Counted from the stretch's first letter, positions 24,008 to 36,067 are shown. The stretch is 64,000 bases of DNA from Heloderma charlesbogerti (GCA_026122225.1 JANEZZ010001949.1:1178001-1242000), one strand, 5' to 3'. Notes: generated from the sequence alone by a model not told the origin. Translations and numbers: made by a program.

Positions 24008-24339
24008 AACTCTTATAAGAACATAAGAGCCATGCTGAATCAGACCAAGGATCCACCCAGCATTCTGTTCACACAGTGACCAACCAGCTGCCCATGGGAA
24101 ACCCACCAGCAGGACATGAGTGCAATAGTACCCTCCCACCTATGTTCCCCAGCAACTGAAGTACATAGGCATACCACCTCTGGTACCGGAGGTAGCACAT
24201 AGCCCTCAAGCCTAGTAGCCATTGATAGCCTTCTCCTCCATGAATTTCTCTAACCCCCTTTTAAAGCCATTCAAATTGGTAGCCATCACTACGTCTTGTA
24301 GTAGCGAATTCCATCGTTTAGCTACGCGCCGTGTGAGGC
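24008..24339 (-). mobile_element. CR1/L2-like LINE 3' fragment
   Basis: The plus strand starts AAGAACATAAGAGCCATGCTG then AATCAGACCAAGG, the inverted 3' end of a LINE family also seen at 41448 and 51620. The reverse strand encodes RVAKRWNSLLQDVVMATNLN then GFKRGLEKFMEEKAINGY, the C-terminus of the pol protein. Confidence 0.7.
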
Positions 24340-24347
24340 CTTTAAGG

Positions 24348-24753
24348 CAGGGTTGAGGGACCTCCAGACCACAGAGGCCTACTAAGCTGCCCCATCCAGT
24401 CCGCCAAGGCCCCAGTGGATGCCCCATCCCTCAGAGAAGGATGAGGGATAGCCAAGCCAGCTTCATTGGGATCCACCTCCTCATGGTACAGCACCTTGAA
24501 GCGGCCATTCTGGAAGCCACTCACCTTTTCCTTTGGGAAAGGTGAGGAATGTGGGGAGCCAAAAGTGCCTGGTTCCTGAAGTAGCAGCTTCTTCATGGTA
24601 GCAACAGAGATGAAGACGGAGCTGCTCTGGTGGGATGGGGGGGGGGGCCTTGACCTTTTGGGCTCCATCCATGCCTACTGGTGGCATGTGCCCCCCAACA
24701 TGCTTCCTTGGGGCCAATGCAGCCCTTGGAGCAAAAAAGGTTCACCACTCTTG
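24348..24753. mobile_element. hAT-type MITE, 406 bp, 8-bp target duplication
   Basis: The left terminus CAGGGTTGAGGGACCT and the right terminus AAGGTTCACCACTCTTG are imperfect inverted repeats. Flanks CTTTAAGG (24340-24347) and CTGTAAGG (24754-24761) match at 7 of 8. A run of nine or more G lies inside at about 24640. No transposase ORF. Confidence 0.75.
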
Positions 24754-24754
24754 C

Positions 24755-24870
24755 TGTAAGGTAAGTCAGCCTTAGTACTCTCATTTTGCAGATGGAGCGT
24801 TGAGGCAAGCCTAAGACTGACTAGCACTTCCATGGATTTGAACCTGGAACTCCTCCGTTTACACTCTTAG
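24755..24870 (-). repeat. Ancient MIR-like SINE relic
   Basis: CTCTCATTTTGCAGATGGAG followed by ATGGATTTGAACCTGGAACTC are reverse-strand MIR landmarks. The MITE at 24348 landed at its edge. Confidence 0.5.
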
Positions 24871-25634
24871 CCGGTAGGTTACTCATAGCTAACTTTCACT
24901 GTACCAAATTACTGTCTGACCAAGGATTAAAATGGAAACAGTCCTCCCTGTGGGTAATATTGCCAGCTCAGTCAGTATCTAACTCAAGGACTGCAGACTA
25001 ATTTGTTTGAATCACTCAATAGCGAGCTCAGCTGTTGCATGCTGACAAGAGTAAAGCCAAAACGAGGCCCTAAGAAACGAGAGAGAGAGAGAGAAAAGTA
25101 TTGGCATGCTCAGGATGAATCCAAGGTTTGCAGAAGTACAAAAATGGACTGTGTGGGGAGGAAACCAAAGGGGGGAAACAAACCCCCAAGACCACCAATG
25201 AGGACTGAGCCGTACTCTAGGACCACAGAATACTGAGGGGTGTATCCAATGGTATCATTCTGCCAGTGGAAAGGAACCATTGACGGAATGGATTTCCCCT
25301 TGCCCTTTCCCCAGATTCAGTCCCTGCCATCTCTACTTGAAAGACTCAGATTGAGTTTGAGCCCCTGGCCATCATAGAACCCAAGGCCAGTGAAGTTATT
25401 TTGGCACCAGAGGCAGAAAATCCCATAAGCACCTCTCCCACTCCCAGGCAGTAAAAATACAACAATAACAACAACAGCTCGAATCACCAGTTGTTGCCCT
25501 TTTAAAAAACATTTTAAATCAGCCACCTGCCTGAAGCGGCCACCTCACTCTGCCTTAGTGCAGAGCTGGCCCTGCAAGCTTCCTATGTTCATGTGTACCA
25601 CCCTTTCATTTGGGGCAGGACCATAGTTTAGCAA

Positions 25635-25800
25635 GGAACCATAGCTCAGTCATAAAGCACATACTTGGCATGCGGAAGGTCCCAGGCTAGGAAAGACGTC
25701 TGTCAGAAACCTTGGAGAACTACTGCCTGTCAGTGTTGACAATACTGGGCTAGGTGGGCCAATGGTGTGACAGCATAAGGCCACGTCCTGTGTTCCACTA
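25635..25800 (+). mobile_element. tRNA-headed SINE
   Basis: ACCATAGCTCAGTCATAAAG (A box), a shortened B-box area, then CTGTCAGAAACCTTGGAGA, TGACAATACTGGGCTAGG and a tail GTCCTGTGTTCC. Same family as 7512. Confidence 0.7.
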
Positions 25801-27185
25801 CCACAATAAGCACTGGACTTTCAACACCTGTGGTTAGAAGCTTGCTTCCTTTTTAAAAAAGAAAGCCAAGATTTTGATATTCCTGCCAGGTCCCAAGTGA
25901 ATTTTGTGCTGTGTGTCACAATGGTTTCCTGATGACAGTTAGTGCCAGTACATCTCCACTGCTGGAAAAAGGATGCCAACCATCATTCTAAATTTGATTT
26001 GCTCTGAGCGCTTGTTATCACTGGCATATTTTCCACACAATCTGCTGGCTGTGTTTCCCAAGCAGAGGCACCTTTTGTTTCTCTGCTATTGCCTGGAATG
26101 CTTCCTTATTCAAGGAAACCTCCCAGTCTTTGGGTGGAGCTCATTCCATAACAGCAATTTTCCTGGGAAAGTAAAGCATTTAAATAACAAACAGATACTA
26201 GAAATGATGTGCCCTTTGACCAGGGAGTGGAGAGCATTTTTTCCCCTCCTGTGAGCCAAAGTCTCTTTTCCAGGTTCCACTGCTACCCTTGAATTACATA
26301 ACTTTACCAAAAAGCCCTCTGGTCTTAATGTTGGCCCTTGCTCTCGCCCCCTCCCCCCGCTGCTGCAGTGACAGCAGAATTTTGGATGGAAACTGCAATG
26401 GTGGCCTTAAAAAGGCAAATTTAGCTTTAAAGCCTTGTTTCACAGCTAAATTTGTCCTTTTTAGGCCACCATCGCAGTTTGCCACCAAAATTCAGCAGCC
26501 CACCAAACTGCAGCAGCCGTGAGAGTGAGATCCCCAGGGGGTTCCTAGGGGTTGAAATTGGATCCCAGAGCTCCTAAAGTTGCCACCCCTGCTTTAGAGC
26601 AAAGGGGTTTTTTTTTAGTTAAACTCCAATAGTCAAAGAAAGTCAAAGAAAGTTGGATTGTATACAGCAGAACTTGTGTGTAGTATGGTTACTTCATTGC
26701 CAATTAAATAATTCCTTGATGACCTCAATGATTCATTTCCCTGTTTCTTAGAAGCAGTTCAAGACATACAGCCTAGATAGGCCCAGTTTGCAGCAACACC
26801 ATTGCCAAGGATTATATAGAAGGGAAGGTCAAAACACAGCAAAACTCGCATGACTCATCTAAAATAAAAAGCCTGGGGAAGGAACACCACAGACTTATTC
26901 AAGTGTATACTGTGTCAACCTGTGGACTCCAAATTATGGAGGAATTGTTCTTGCCGCTGCCCATGAATCTAGCCCACTTTTGTAGAGTTGGTACCCATTC
27001 CTAATTTTAGGTGTGATTTTAGCTCAAGAACTCTCCCCATAATAAGCACAGCTTTCTCTTTCCTGAGCATTTTCAAGACTTCTACATTTGGGGAATCTTC
27101 CATAATGACCTGTCTGTGGAGGAAACCTTCCACGTCTGCCATGAAATCCTTGCACATCAAAGAACCCCAGGGTATCCCCACTTTC
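25801..27185. other. Intergenic, no clear element
   Basis: Includes a local inverted repeat near 26378-26485, where two copies of a stretch reading AATTTTGGATGGAAACTGC and its inverse (GCAGTTTGCCACCAAAATT) face each other. This may be an unclassified foldback element. No gene seen. Confidence 0.4.
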
Positions 27186-27193
27186 AATTAATG

Positions 27194-27739
27194 CCGCAGT
27201 GTCAGACTTCTTTCAGCCTGAATTCAGTTTCAAAGAAGTTCTCAGGAGCGTGGGGGAGAAATGCAATATCAGTGATTGGTGGGGGCAAAGGGGTGGAGCC
27301 AATATACCAAAAATATCCAAAATGCCAGCCTATTTTAGCTTAAAGATTTGATGGCCAGTAACTAAAGCCTTAGGAGAGACATTTCAACCATTTAAAATGG
27401 GGAAAACAGCAACACAAAAGCCAGGAGACTACCAAATGGTCAGGGGAAAGAGTTTGGGGCCAGGGGATTGGGATGTGGCCATCTGAAGAACTTCCTAGTG
27501 GGGGAAACCACCAAACTAAACAGGAACCCACCAAACAGGAAACCACCACATGGGAAAGATTTGGGGCCAGAGGATTGAGGCGTGGCTATCTGAAGAACCC
27601 CCCAGTGGGGAAAACCACCAAACTAAACAGGAAACCACCAAACGGGAAAGGTTTGGGGCTAGGGGATTGGGGTGTGGCCATCTGAAGAATGCCCTAGTGG
27701 GCCAAATTTGGTTCGTGGTCCTGAAGTTCGACACCCCTG
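27194..27739. mobile_element. hAT-type MITE, 546 bp, with internal minisatellite
   Basis: Flanked by AATTAATG (27186-27193) and AATCAATG (27740-27747), 7 of 8 identical. The right end GTTCGACACCCCTG has the reverse complement CAGGGGTGTCGAAC, matching the diverged left end CCGCAGTGTCAGAC. It is the same family as 52870-53618 (shared CTTTCAGCCTGA, ATATACCAAAA/AATACCAGC and GGCCAAATTTGG blocks). Its middle has an expanded tandem array. Confidence 0.78.
27444..27715. repeat. Minisatellite of about 93-107-bp units inside a MITE
   Basis: Three units start at about 27444, 27551 and 27644 with GGGAAAGATTTGGGGCCAGG-like openings. Each contains GTGGCCATCTGAAGAA and AAACCACCAAACTAAACAGG. Units are 93-107 bp and diverged by a few percent. 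Confidence 0.8.
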
Positions 27740-27749
27740 AATCAATGGG

Positions 27750-29370
27750 TGCTGGTTGGGCCTTACCACTCCCCATCATGACCTGCGAGCATGTCCCTGA
27801 AAGCGTAGACAAATTCCATGTGACTGCACATTTTAAAAAAGATCAATAATGGTGGGCAAACTCTTTCAGGAGAGTGAATATCGGCCATAACAGATTGTAT
27901 CACTGAGGTGGGAATATTTTTATTAGAAGATCAGGCTGGCAAATATTCCTCCTATGAATTGTCTGCATTTTATTTTTTTAGTTTTCTTTCTTGGATAGGG
28001 ACTGTGGTGGTCCTGTCCTCCATTCCTGGAGGGATGGGTGGGGGAGAAGAGAGAAAGAAGTGATGTGCACACATTCATGAAATCACCAAGTTGATTCAGT
28101 TAATTCCTCAGCTTGTCAGAGAACAATGAGCGCAGATTGAGTGAGTAAGTCATTTGGAAGTGTTTTCAACAGAGATAAGCCCAACAGGATTAACACACAG
28201 GTAGGCACTCAGTTTGATTACAAAGACGTGGAGGGGATAAACAGGACTGGGAAGGAGTGTCCTCTTACAACCCCTGCTTGGGTCCAGTGTAGACCCTTTC
28301 CAAAATGTGTCCCTTCATGTGTAAACTGCAAATGATTTCTGGTGCGAAAAGCTGATCCGAGTGGCGACGATGGGTTTCTCTGGGTTTTAACACAGAGCAT
28401 TGCCAAGCTGAAGTGGATTTAACCAGCAGCTGGCCGTCAGAGCAGGTAGCCCTGGGGATTCAGCTTCCACAGTTCAAGTTGCAGCTTTTCAAAGAACAGA
28501 AAATGTTGCTGGCTGAACTGAAATGTATACAGTGCGTGAAGGCGCACATCTGTGTGATGGCCATGTGCTGGCTGAGCTGGTCTGTCCTTGCGCCCTTCCA
28601 TGCAGCTGACTTCATTCATTTTGCCTGCCACAAAAGGTAACTGTGTATCTGGCAAGCGTGTTCTATGTGACTTCTTAATATACAGCTGTTCTGAGCAACG
28701 TCACCCACCTATACATGCAAAAGTGGTTCAAAGAGAATCTGGAAATTGTTGAATAAGTTTATACCACAAAGTTGTTCTAGCCTACCAGGCGCTAACATAG
28801 ATTGGATTGCTGCTCTGTTACTGGCACTAATGGAGGCTTCCCTTATAATGCAAAGAACAGCTTCAGAGAGATGATTTTTGTGAGGACCATGGCAGAGAGG
28901 GTTAAGCTCCCCCCCCCCCTGGTCCTGAGGCTTCTCAGGCTTCCCCTCTGTTATTTATTTAACAACAAAAGTAGTGGGACTAAGAGCTTCTTCACACAGA
29001 CCTTTTATCCTGCTATTAAGATTGCTCACTCATGGAAGTTTGTGGGTCCTTTTCATGTCATCATCAACCTCCAGGGCACATCTAGAGGTATTTCCTGGGG
29101 GGTGTTTCCATGAGCAATTTACTCCAAGCTGGCTGCGTTTCAAGGTCATTAGGGATAGACGATGTTGTGGCCATCCAGCAGCCACCCCAGAGCTTATCAC
29201 AGGAAAACCGGATTTTCTGAGACTGCTTAAAGTCTGATTCTTTTCCTTAAGTCGAGTTCTCGACAGTATAGTTGTTGTGTGCCCCATCCCCCGCATTTAC
29301 CTCGGGTATGCTAGCCCTGCCCAGGGGTGTGCCTTTCACCATGACCCCAGTCAAGGAGTATTTCCTGTCC
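27750..29370. other. Intergenic, nothing recognised
   Basis: No host coding exon and no clear mobile element found; a C-run occurs at 28909-28919. Confidence 0.35.
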
Positions 29371-29375
29371 CTGTG

Positions 29376-30110
29376 TTTCCCAGCACAAACCAATTAATGT
29401 CTACTCAGAAGTAACTCCCACTGTGCTCAGTGAGGCTTATCCCCTGAATGCCCACATCAGAATTTACAGAGATCCCCCTCAATTGAAATGGCACAGTTTA
29501 AACTAAAGCACAAATCCCCTCAAGGCTGTAAAGCATGATCTCGAGGTTCCGATTCTCTGTTGTTTCGTTTATTGCCTTAGGAAGTAACTACTTCACACCT
29601 TCATTATAGGAATCCTGTACAGCATCAGGTTAGAAAGGGGGCTGGTTTCCCATCCCTGTGTTTTTCCCAGCACAAACATGTGTGTGTCTATTCGGAAGTA
29701 ACTCCCATTGTGCTCAATGAGGCTTGTCCCCGAAATGCGCACTCCAGGAAGTCACTGAGATTCCCATGAATTGAAATAACACATTTAGGAGCCTTAATGT
29801 CAAAGCTTCGATTGATCCAGCATGGCAGCTAGAACACTGTGTTCCTCCTCTATTGATTGTTTATTTAATGAAGTAAGTAATGCATGGGAGGAGGGGGAGA
29901 GAGAAGGAGATTGTTCAGCAGGGCGAACACTCTATTCTTTTAATGATTGTTTTAAGAAAGTACTTAATGCAGTTGCAGGGAAGGGAGAGAGAGAGAGAAG
30001 GAGTGATTTTTATCAAGACAAAAGGTGTTTCCTGTTTCGCAGCACAAACATATGTGTGTCTACTCAGAAGTAGCTCCCATTGTGGACAATGAGGCTTGTT
30101 CCTGAAATGC
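29376..30110. repeat. Diverged tandem repeat, three units of about 290-370 bp
   Basis: A block reading CAGCACAAAC, then GTCTACTCAGAAGTAACTCC, then TGAGGCTTGTCCC recurs at 29376-29450, 29664-29740 and 30035-30110 in the same orientation. The spacers share ATTGTTTATTTAATGAAGTA-like sequence. The conserved block is a widespread reptile repeat motif; here it is arranged head to tail. Confidence 0.6.
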
Positions 30111-30779
30111 AGGTGCATCTGGAGCTTCAGGGGAAAGGCCAAAGGGGGGGAGGGCTGGTGGGGGAGTGCCTCTCTTATTGGTTGAGCAGCCCTTGCCAGT
30201 CAGACTCCAACCCCCAGCCCCACCAGGAACTATGTTCTGTGAAGTGATTTTTACTGGTGCAGAGAACTCACTTGTGGACCCTTGCATGGACCAAAGCACA
30301 GCAAAGCTGATTCCTTTTTTAAAAAAATCCGGTACTCCTCCATTTGCTTCTCCTTCTGTTGCCGTGGAAACACATCCTGGTTATTCCATGTTTAAAAGAT
30401 CCGAAGAAAATGAGGTATCAAAAAAACTCAGATTGTTACACTATTAAAACAGCCACTAGATTGTACTGTTTCATTGAGTTCTATGGAACCTTGAAAATTG
30501 AAAGCTTCCCTTCTCAGCAATCACATGGTGGCTGTCTGGGAACCTGCTGTAAATGTGGAAAGGCTCCACAACGGGAGGACTGTGGGTTTTTTCTTTAATG
30601 TAAAGGCAGCCTAAGTATGGATGGAGTAGTATCTATCCATACTTAGTCCCATCACACTGATCTGCTATCCAATTTTAATTGTGCATTTCTTGCAAATTTT
30701 GTTTGCATATATTGCCATAAGTGTTTTGTACTGGGCTATCAAAAAAGTAAATCAACCTTTTAAGCATGCCAAAGTAACT

Positions 30780-30880
30780 GAAGAAATTACTAAACATTTA
30801 GTTTGCATTGTTGTGAACCACCCAGAGAGCTTTGACTATTGCATGGTATAGAAATATAATAAATACATAAAATAAAAAAG
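30780..30880 (+). repeat. L2-like LINE 3' tail
   Basis: GTGAACCACCCAGAGAGCTT, GACTATTGCATGGTATAG and AATATAATAAATACATAAA match the 3' ends at 16840 and 21400. Confidence 0.6.
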
Positions 30881-31550
30881 CATGCATGTCAATTGCATTG
30901 ATGCAATGAATGCCACCTCTAATTTAGCCTTAAAGACCACCAATATACAAGGTTGTTTGTGCTCTGTGGGCCAAACTTGATGTGACAGTGCAAGTGCTTT
31001 GATCAGACCTCGGGCCAATCTACATTGTGCCTGCCATCGCAATGAATTCGGTGTCCTGTCAGGTTAAACGCTTTCACATTAAAACGTCATTATCCACACT
31101 CAGCCATTTTCCCTGTTGCGGTGCTTCATCAAATGCGCGAGCTTGGTTCACACTTGAGCGCTGTGCTGTTCTCTAAAAGATGGCGGCTCTCACTGGAGGA
31201 TCAGAAACTCTTCTTGTTTCTGCTGATTCCACGCCCACTGTGTGGCAGTGGTGTGGGAGAGGCTTGTCATTTTCCACGTTTTCCTGGCCTTGGGGAAAAC
31301 AACCAGCTTGTCCCTTGCCGCTGTTGCTGTAGAAGGTGGGGATGGAGGGAAGAAGGAGGCACCTATCCTCTTCTCCCCTCCCACCTGCTTGAGGTCAGGG
31401 TGAGCGGCTGGGGTGTGTATGCCAATGCTCTTTTCCCTGCGCCAGCCCTTGACAGCCGGCATGAGGAAGAGGGGCAGTGGCGACAGTACCCAGCGCTCGC
31501 ATTTGGGGGGGGGGGCTGCTGGCATCTTTGAAGACTCAAAGCTTCACATT

Positions 31551-31775
31551 GGCCTGGTCAGTAGTTGGATGGGCGACTGCCTGGGAATCAGGCTTCCTGC
31601 ATTGAGCAGGGGGTTGTTCTATCCCTTCAAATGAGACTAAGTTTTACCCCCTTCTATCCCCTGCTTCAGCTTTAAAAAAAAAAATTAAGGCGTTATCTTC
31701 AAAGAATCGTGGCTTCTCCGCAATTTTTTTTTTCCTAATTCAGGCATGATCTTTGAAGATTCAAAGATTTGAAGA
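31551..31775 (+). repeat. Left palindrome arm, 5S rRNA-derived SINE copy
   Basis: 31551-31592 reads GGCCTGGTCAGTAGTTGGAT then GGGCGACTGCCTGGGAATCA. This corresponds to the second half of 5S rRNA (the GCCTGGTTAGTACTTGGATG segment). It is followed by a non-rRNA body (GAGCAGGGGGTTG, ACTAAGTTTTACCC, poly-A stretches). The whole arm is repeated inverted at 31790-32010. Confidence 0.75.
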
Positions 31776-31789
31776 TGTGAAGCTTCAAA

Positions 31790-32045
31790 ACTTCGAATCT
31801 TCAAAGAACATGCCTGAATTAGAAAAAAAAAAATCGCAGAGAAGCCACGATTCTTCGAAGATAACGCCTTAATTTAAAAAAAAAAAAAAAAGCCGAAGCA
31901 GGGGATAGAAGGGGGTAAAACTTAGTCTCATTTGAAGGGATAGAACAACCCCCTGCTCAGTGCAGGAAGCCTAATTCCCAGGCAGTCGCCCATCCAACTA
32001 CTGACTGGGGCCAACCCTGCTTAGCTTCTGAGATCAGACAAGTGC
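31790..32045 (-). repeat. Right palindrome arm, longer 5S rRNA-derived SINE copy
   Basis: The reverse strand from about 32042 reads CTTGTCTGATCTCAGAAGCT, AAGCAGGGTTGG, then AGTAGTTGGATGGGCGACTG and CCTGGGAA. This follows 5S rRNA from its internal control region to near its 3' end with few changes. The arm then mirrors the left arm. It is a SINE, not a 5S gene, because the 5' third of 5S is missing and a long unrelated body follows. Confidence 0.78.
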
Positions 32046-32536
32046 GCGCACATCCAGCCCTTTGCTTGTTGCTGAGGAAATATTGAATGCTGAGGAAGCT
32101 ATGCGATCAGTAGCTGGAAGAAGACATGGGGCCGTTGAGAGCTGTGATTGGACAGGAGGGAAATACAAACACTGCCATATATGGACAGGCAGGGGAGGGG
32201 ACTATGACCAGATATGGTAGTGAAGGCGGAAAATCAGAGCACATTAAGGGGAAATACTGGAATATCCGGGTATTGAAAGTGGGAGCACAGAAGCGGGAAA
32301 TTCTGGTTCCAACTTGAGGCAGGTACTGCATAGTGTGAAAGACGGGTGGTGAAACCTCATTGGAAGCGAAAAAAACCCTAAGTGTAGATCGGCCCCTCCT
32401 GATACTTTAAATAAATTAATAGCAGCTCAGGATGGGGAAATCCAGTCAGAACCATGGCATTGGGAGAGGGGGGTTAACCCCATCCCCATGCTTTTTCCTG
32501 GTTGAAATCTCCCCCAGCTACTATGTGCTTATAGAG

Positions 32537-33000
32537 CAGGGGTAGCAAACTATGATTGGGTAGAGAGCCGGATTACCCCCCACCCAGCCGTCTGCTGGCC
32601 TGATGATGTAATGGAGCACGGCCACACTCCTGATATCTGGGGGTGTGGCCGTGCCACCAACCTCATCCTGTCCCTGGCTGAAGCTCCTTCAGCTGGCACT
32701 TCAGTGAGAGACCCAGCTTTGCCTGCCCTATGTCCTCCCCCAATTGGGGAGCACTCAGGGCGGGTGAAGCTCTCAATACACTGGTCACTCACCCAATTGG
32801 GACAATGAGTGGCACACTAAGGGAATCCCTACTGCTATCTCTGATCAATGATTGGAGATATCAGCAGGGATTCCTCTCCCCACTACCCTTCAAGGGGTGG
32901 GGCTTGGGAAGGGGAGGGGCCTCAGCTGAAGACCCACAGGCTGGATGAGCTGACCTAGCGAGCCGCATCAGCCTGTGGGCTGGAAGTTCCACATCCCTTC
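32537..33000. mobile_element. hAT-type MITE, 464 bp
   Basis: The left end is CAGGGGTAGCAAAC and the right end GGAAGTTCCACATCCCTT, imperfectly inverted. Flanks TTATAGAG (32529-32536) and CTGTAGAG (33001-33008) agree at 6 of 8. No ORF for a transposase. Confidence 0.6.
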
Positions 33001-33008
33001 TGTAGAGG

Positions 33009-34009
33009 ACAACACACCCATCCGTGCCACTTAGAGGTTTTCAAAGAGGAAATTGTTTGCAGCTATTTACACATGAAGGGTCATGTTTCAGAGGGGCTGT
33101 ATATTGGACTCAAGAAAAAGTTGTTGGAGGACAGTAAAGAAATGAGCCAACTGTGGTAACAGTCTTTCCTGCTATAGTGAGATAGATTGTATTTCTATTT
33201 AAATTAGAGTAATTATTTCTAAATTTACATCTAGATAGAGAGATAGATTAGCACATGCAAATTTTGTGCATATCTGTGTCCTCTTTTGCCCTTTTTTGGG
33301 TGATGGATTTCCTCTCTTTTGGTAATATGTAAGTGGGTACCCTACTTGGGGCAAGATGAAACCCCAAAGGCCTTCTCCTGCCCCTGTGGACAGAGTAGTA
33401 ATTGAACCTGGGAACTGACCTCCTTGAATACATTTGAGCTCCCAGGCAAGAAACAGCTTAGCAGAATTTACATTTCTATGGCATTTGTCTGCTTTGTCTA
33501 TAAAGGGTTCATGTACATACTCGCTAACTGGTACATTCTATCTTGTTGACAGATGATTTGTCAAACTCAACAGCTACAACGGATGCAAAAGAATGGGAAC
33601 AGTGTTGTATTTCCAGGGAAGAGATCAATTTCCCTCTGCGGAGTTCAAATCGGGCAAATTATATGTCTGTTCCTATGTTTCGCTATGATGGCAAAATGTC
33701 TTGATGAATTCCAAAACTGGGCTTCTTTGTTGTGCTTCATAATTCCTCAAAGCCAACTACATAATTTATGCCCTGAGGAGAAGCAGGGCTTGGAGTCATG
33801 ACTCATTTGTACCACCATGCAATATTAAAGCCTCCAAGAGACATCAATGACAAACCTGATGTACAGGTTACAGGAAAATGAGACACCAGACAGGGATAAA
33901 GTTGCCCAATCACGGCTTTGTGAAACCAAAGAGGGAAATTGTATACAGCAGCCAAAGAACAGCAGCACAATCTGAGCCCAAACAGACAACCGTTCTGGTG
34001 CACAGCTTG
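33009..34009. other. Intergenic, nothing recognised
   Basis: No conserved gene or element identified between the MITE and the RTE element. Confidence 0.4.
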
Positions 34010-36067
34010 TTGTTTATTCATTCAGTCACTTCCAACTCTTCGTGACTTCATGGACCAGCCCACGCCAGAGCTTCCTGTCAGCCGTTGCCACCCCCAGCTC
34101 CCCCAAGGTCGCGTCCGTCACCTCCAGAATATCATCCATCCATCTTGCCCTTGGTCGGCCCCTCTTCCTTTTGCCTTCCACTTTCCCTAGCATCAGCATC
34201 TTCTCCAGGGTACCCTGTCTTCTCATTATGTGGCCAAAGTACTTCAGTTTTGCCTTTAATATCATTCCCTCAAGTGAGCAGTCTGGCTTTATTTCCTGGA
34301 GTGTGGACTGGTTTGATCTTCTTGCAGTCCAAGGCACTCCCAGAATTTTCCTCCAGCACCACAGTTCAAAAGCATCTATCTTCCTTCGCTCAGCCTTCCT
34401 TATGGTCCAGCTCTCGCAGCCATAGGTTACTATGGGGAATACCATTGCTTTAACTATGCGGACCTTTGTTGTCAGTGTGATGTCTCTGCTCTTCACTATT
34501 TTATCAAGATTTGTCACTGCTGTCCTCCCAAGAAGTAAACGTCTTCTGATTTCCTGGCTGCGGTCAGCATCTGCAATAATCTTTGCGCCTAGAAAGACAA
34601 AGTCTGTCACTGCCTCCACGTTTTCTCCCTCTATTTGCCAGTTATCAATCAAGCTGGTTGCCATAATCTTGGGTTTTTTGAGGTTTAACTGCAACCCAGC
34701 TTTTGCACTTTCTTCTTTCACCTTCGTCAGAAGGTTCCTCAGCTCCTCCTCACTTTCAGCCATCAAAGCGGTATCATCTGCATATCTGAGATTGTTAATG
34801 TTTCTTCCAGCAATTTTAACTCCAGCCTTGGATTCATCAAGCCCAGCAGGTCACATGATGTGTTCTGCGTACAGGTTGAATAGGCAGGGTGAGAGTATAC
34901 AACCCTGCCGTACTCCTTTCCCAATTTTAAACCAGTCCGTTGTTCCGTGGTCTGTTCTTGCCATCGCTACTTGGTCGTTATACAGATTCCTCAGGAGGCA
35001 GACAAGATGACTTGGTATCCCCATCCCACCAAGAACTTGCCACAATTTGTTATGATCCACACAGTCAAAGGCTTTAGAATAGTCAATAAAACAAAAATAG
35101 ATCTTTTTCTGAAACTCCCTGGCTTTCTCCATTATCCAGCAGATATTGGCAATTTGGTCTCTAGCTCCTCTGCCTTTTCTAAACCCAGCTTGTACACCTG
35201 GCAATTCTCGTTCCATGAATTGCTGGAGTCTACCTTGCAAGATCTTGAGCATTACCTTACTGGCATGTGAAATAAGTGCCACTGTTCGATATTTTGAACA
35301 TTCTTTAGTGTTTCCCTTTTTTGGTATGGGGATATAAGTTGATTTTTTCCGATCTGGTGGCCATTCTTGTGTTTTCCAAATTTGCTGGCATATGGCATGC
35401 ATCATCTTGACAGCATCATCTTGCAAGATTTTAAACAGTTCAGCTGGGATACCATCGTCTCCTGCTGCTTTATTATTAGCAATGCTTCTTAAGGCCCATT
35501 CAACCTCACTCTTCAGGATGTCTGGCTCTAACTCACTGACCACACCGTCAAATCTATCCCCGATATTATTATCCTTCCTATACAGTTCTTCCGTATATTC
35601 TTGCCCCCTTTTCTTGATCTCTTCTGCTTCTGTTAGGTCCTTGCTAACTTTGTTTTTGATCATACCCATTTTTGCCTGGAATTTACCTCCGATGTTTCTA
35701 ATTTTCTGGAAGAGGTCTCTTGTCCTTCCTATTCTATTATCTTCTTCCGCTTCTGCACATTGCTTGTTTAAAAATAATTCCTTATCTCTTCTGACTAACT
35801 TCTGGAATTTTGCATTTAATTGGGCATATCTCCCCCTATCACGGTTGCCTTTTTCTTTCCTTCTTTCTTGGGCTACTTCCAGTGTCTCAGCAGATAGCCA
35901 TCTTGCCTTCTTGGTTTTCTTTTTCTTTGGGACATTCTTTGTTGCCCCCTCCTGAACAATGTTACGAACTTCTGTCCATAGTTCTTCCGGGACCCTATCT
36001 ACTAAATCTAGTCCCTTAAATCTATTCTTCACCTCCACTGCATATTCATGAGGAATATTAGTGAGCT
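34010..36067 (-). mobile_element. RTE-type LINE, 3' half (reverse transcriptase and C-terminus)
   Basis: The 3' end at 34010 carries AATAAACAACA in reverse. A single reading frame runs from 36038 down to 34026, broken by only one stop (see the next entry). The element continues beyond the inserted CR1 at 39849. It is related to, but distinct from, the BovB family at 1-2060 and 18400, having a different C-terminus and tail. Confidence 0.9.
34026..36038 (-). pseudogene. RTE reverse transcriptase, one in-frame stop
   Basis: The frame starts within the linker after the endonuclease. It reads through QEYTEELYRKDNN, the RT blocks YIPIPKKGNTKECSKYRTVA, CFIDYSKAFDCVDHNK and GKGVRQGCILSPCLFNLYAE, then the catalytic YADD near 34775. 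It ends in the RTE C-terminal domain (GCESWTIRKAERRKIDAFEL, KRKRGRPRARWMDDI) with stop at 34026. Codon TGA at 34851-34853 is the only break; the neighbouring copy of this motif has an Arg codon there, so the stop probably came from CGA by CpG deamination. Without that stop and the CR1 insertion upstream the frame would be continuous. As it stands the element cannot make a full protein. Confidence 0.88.

Larger units (their letters stand above)
31012..32396. mobile_element. Large non-autonomous element carrying a foldback core
   Basis: The ends GGGCCAATCTACATTGTG and GTGTAGATCGGCCCC are inverted relative to each other. The interior holds a GC-rich left half with CpGs (31020-31510) and a palindrome of about 230-bp arms (31550-32010). 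No transposase frame. A target duplication could not be fixed, so the boundary assignment is an inference. Confidence 0.5.

Noticed and set aside
27444..27715. CRISPR-like repeat array
   Set aside because: Units of about 100 bp are near-identical throughout with no unique spacers, and this is vertebrate DNA; it is a minisatellite.
30612..30650. 11-bp inverted repeat TAAGTATGGAT / ATCCATACTTA
   Set aside because: Short, isolated and without target duplications or other element features.
31970..32045. 5S rRNA gene
   Set aside because: The 5' third is missing, mutations break the fold, and it continues into a SINE body inside a palindrome.
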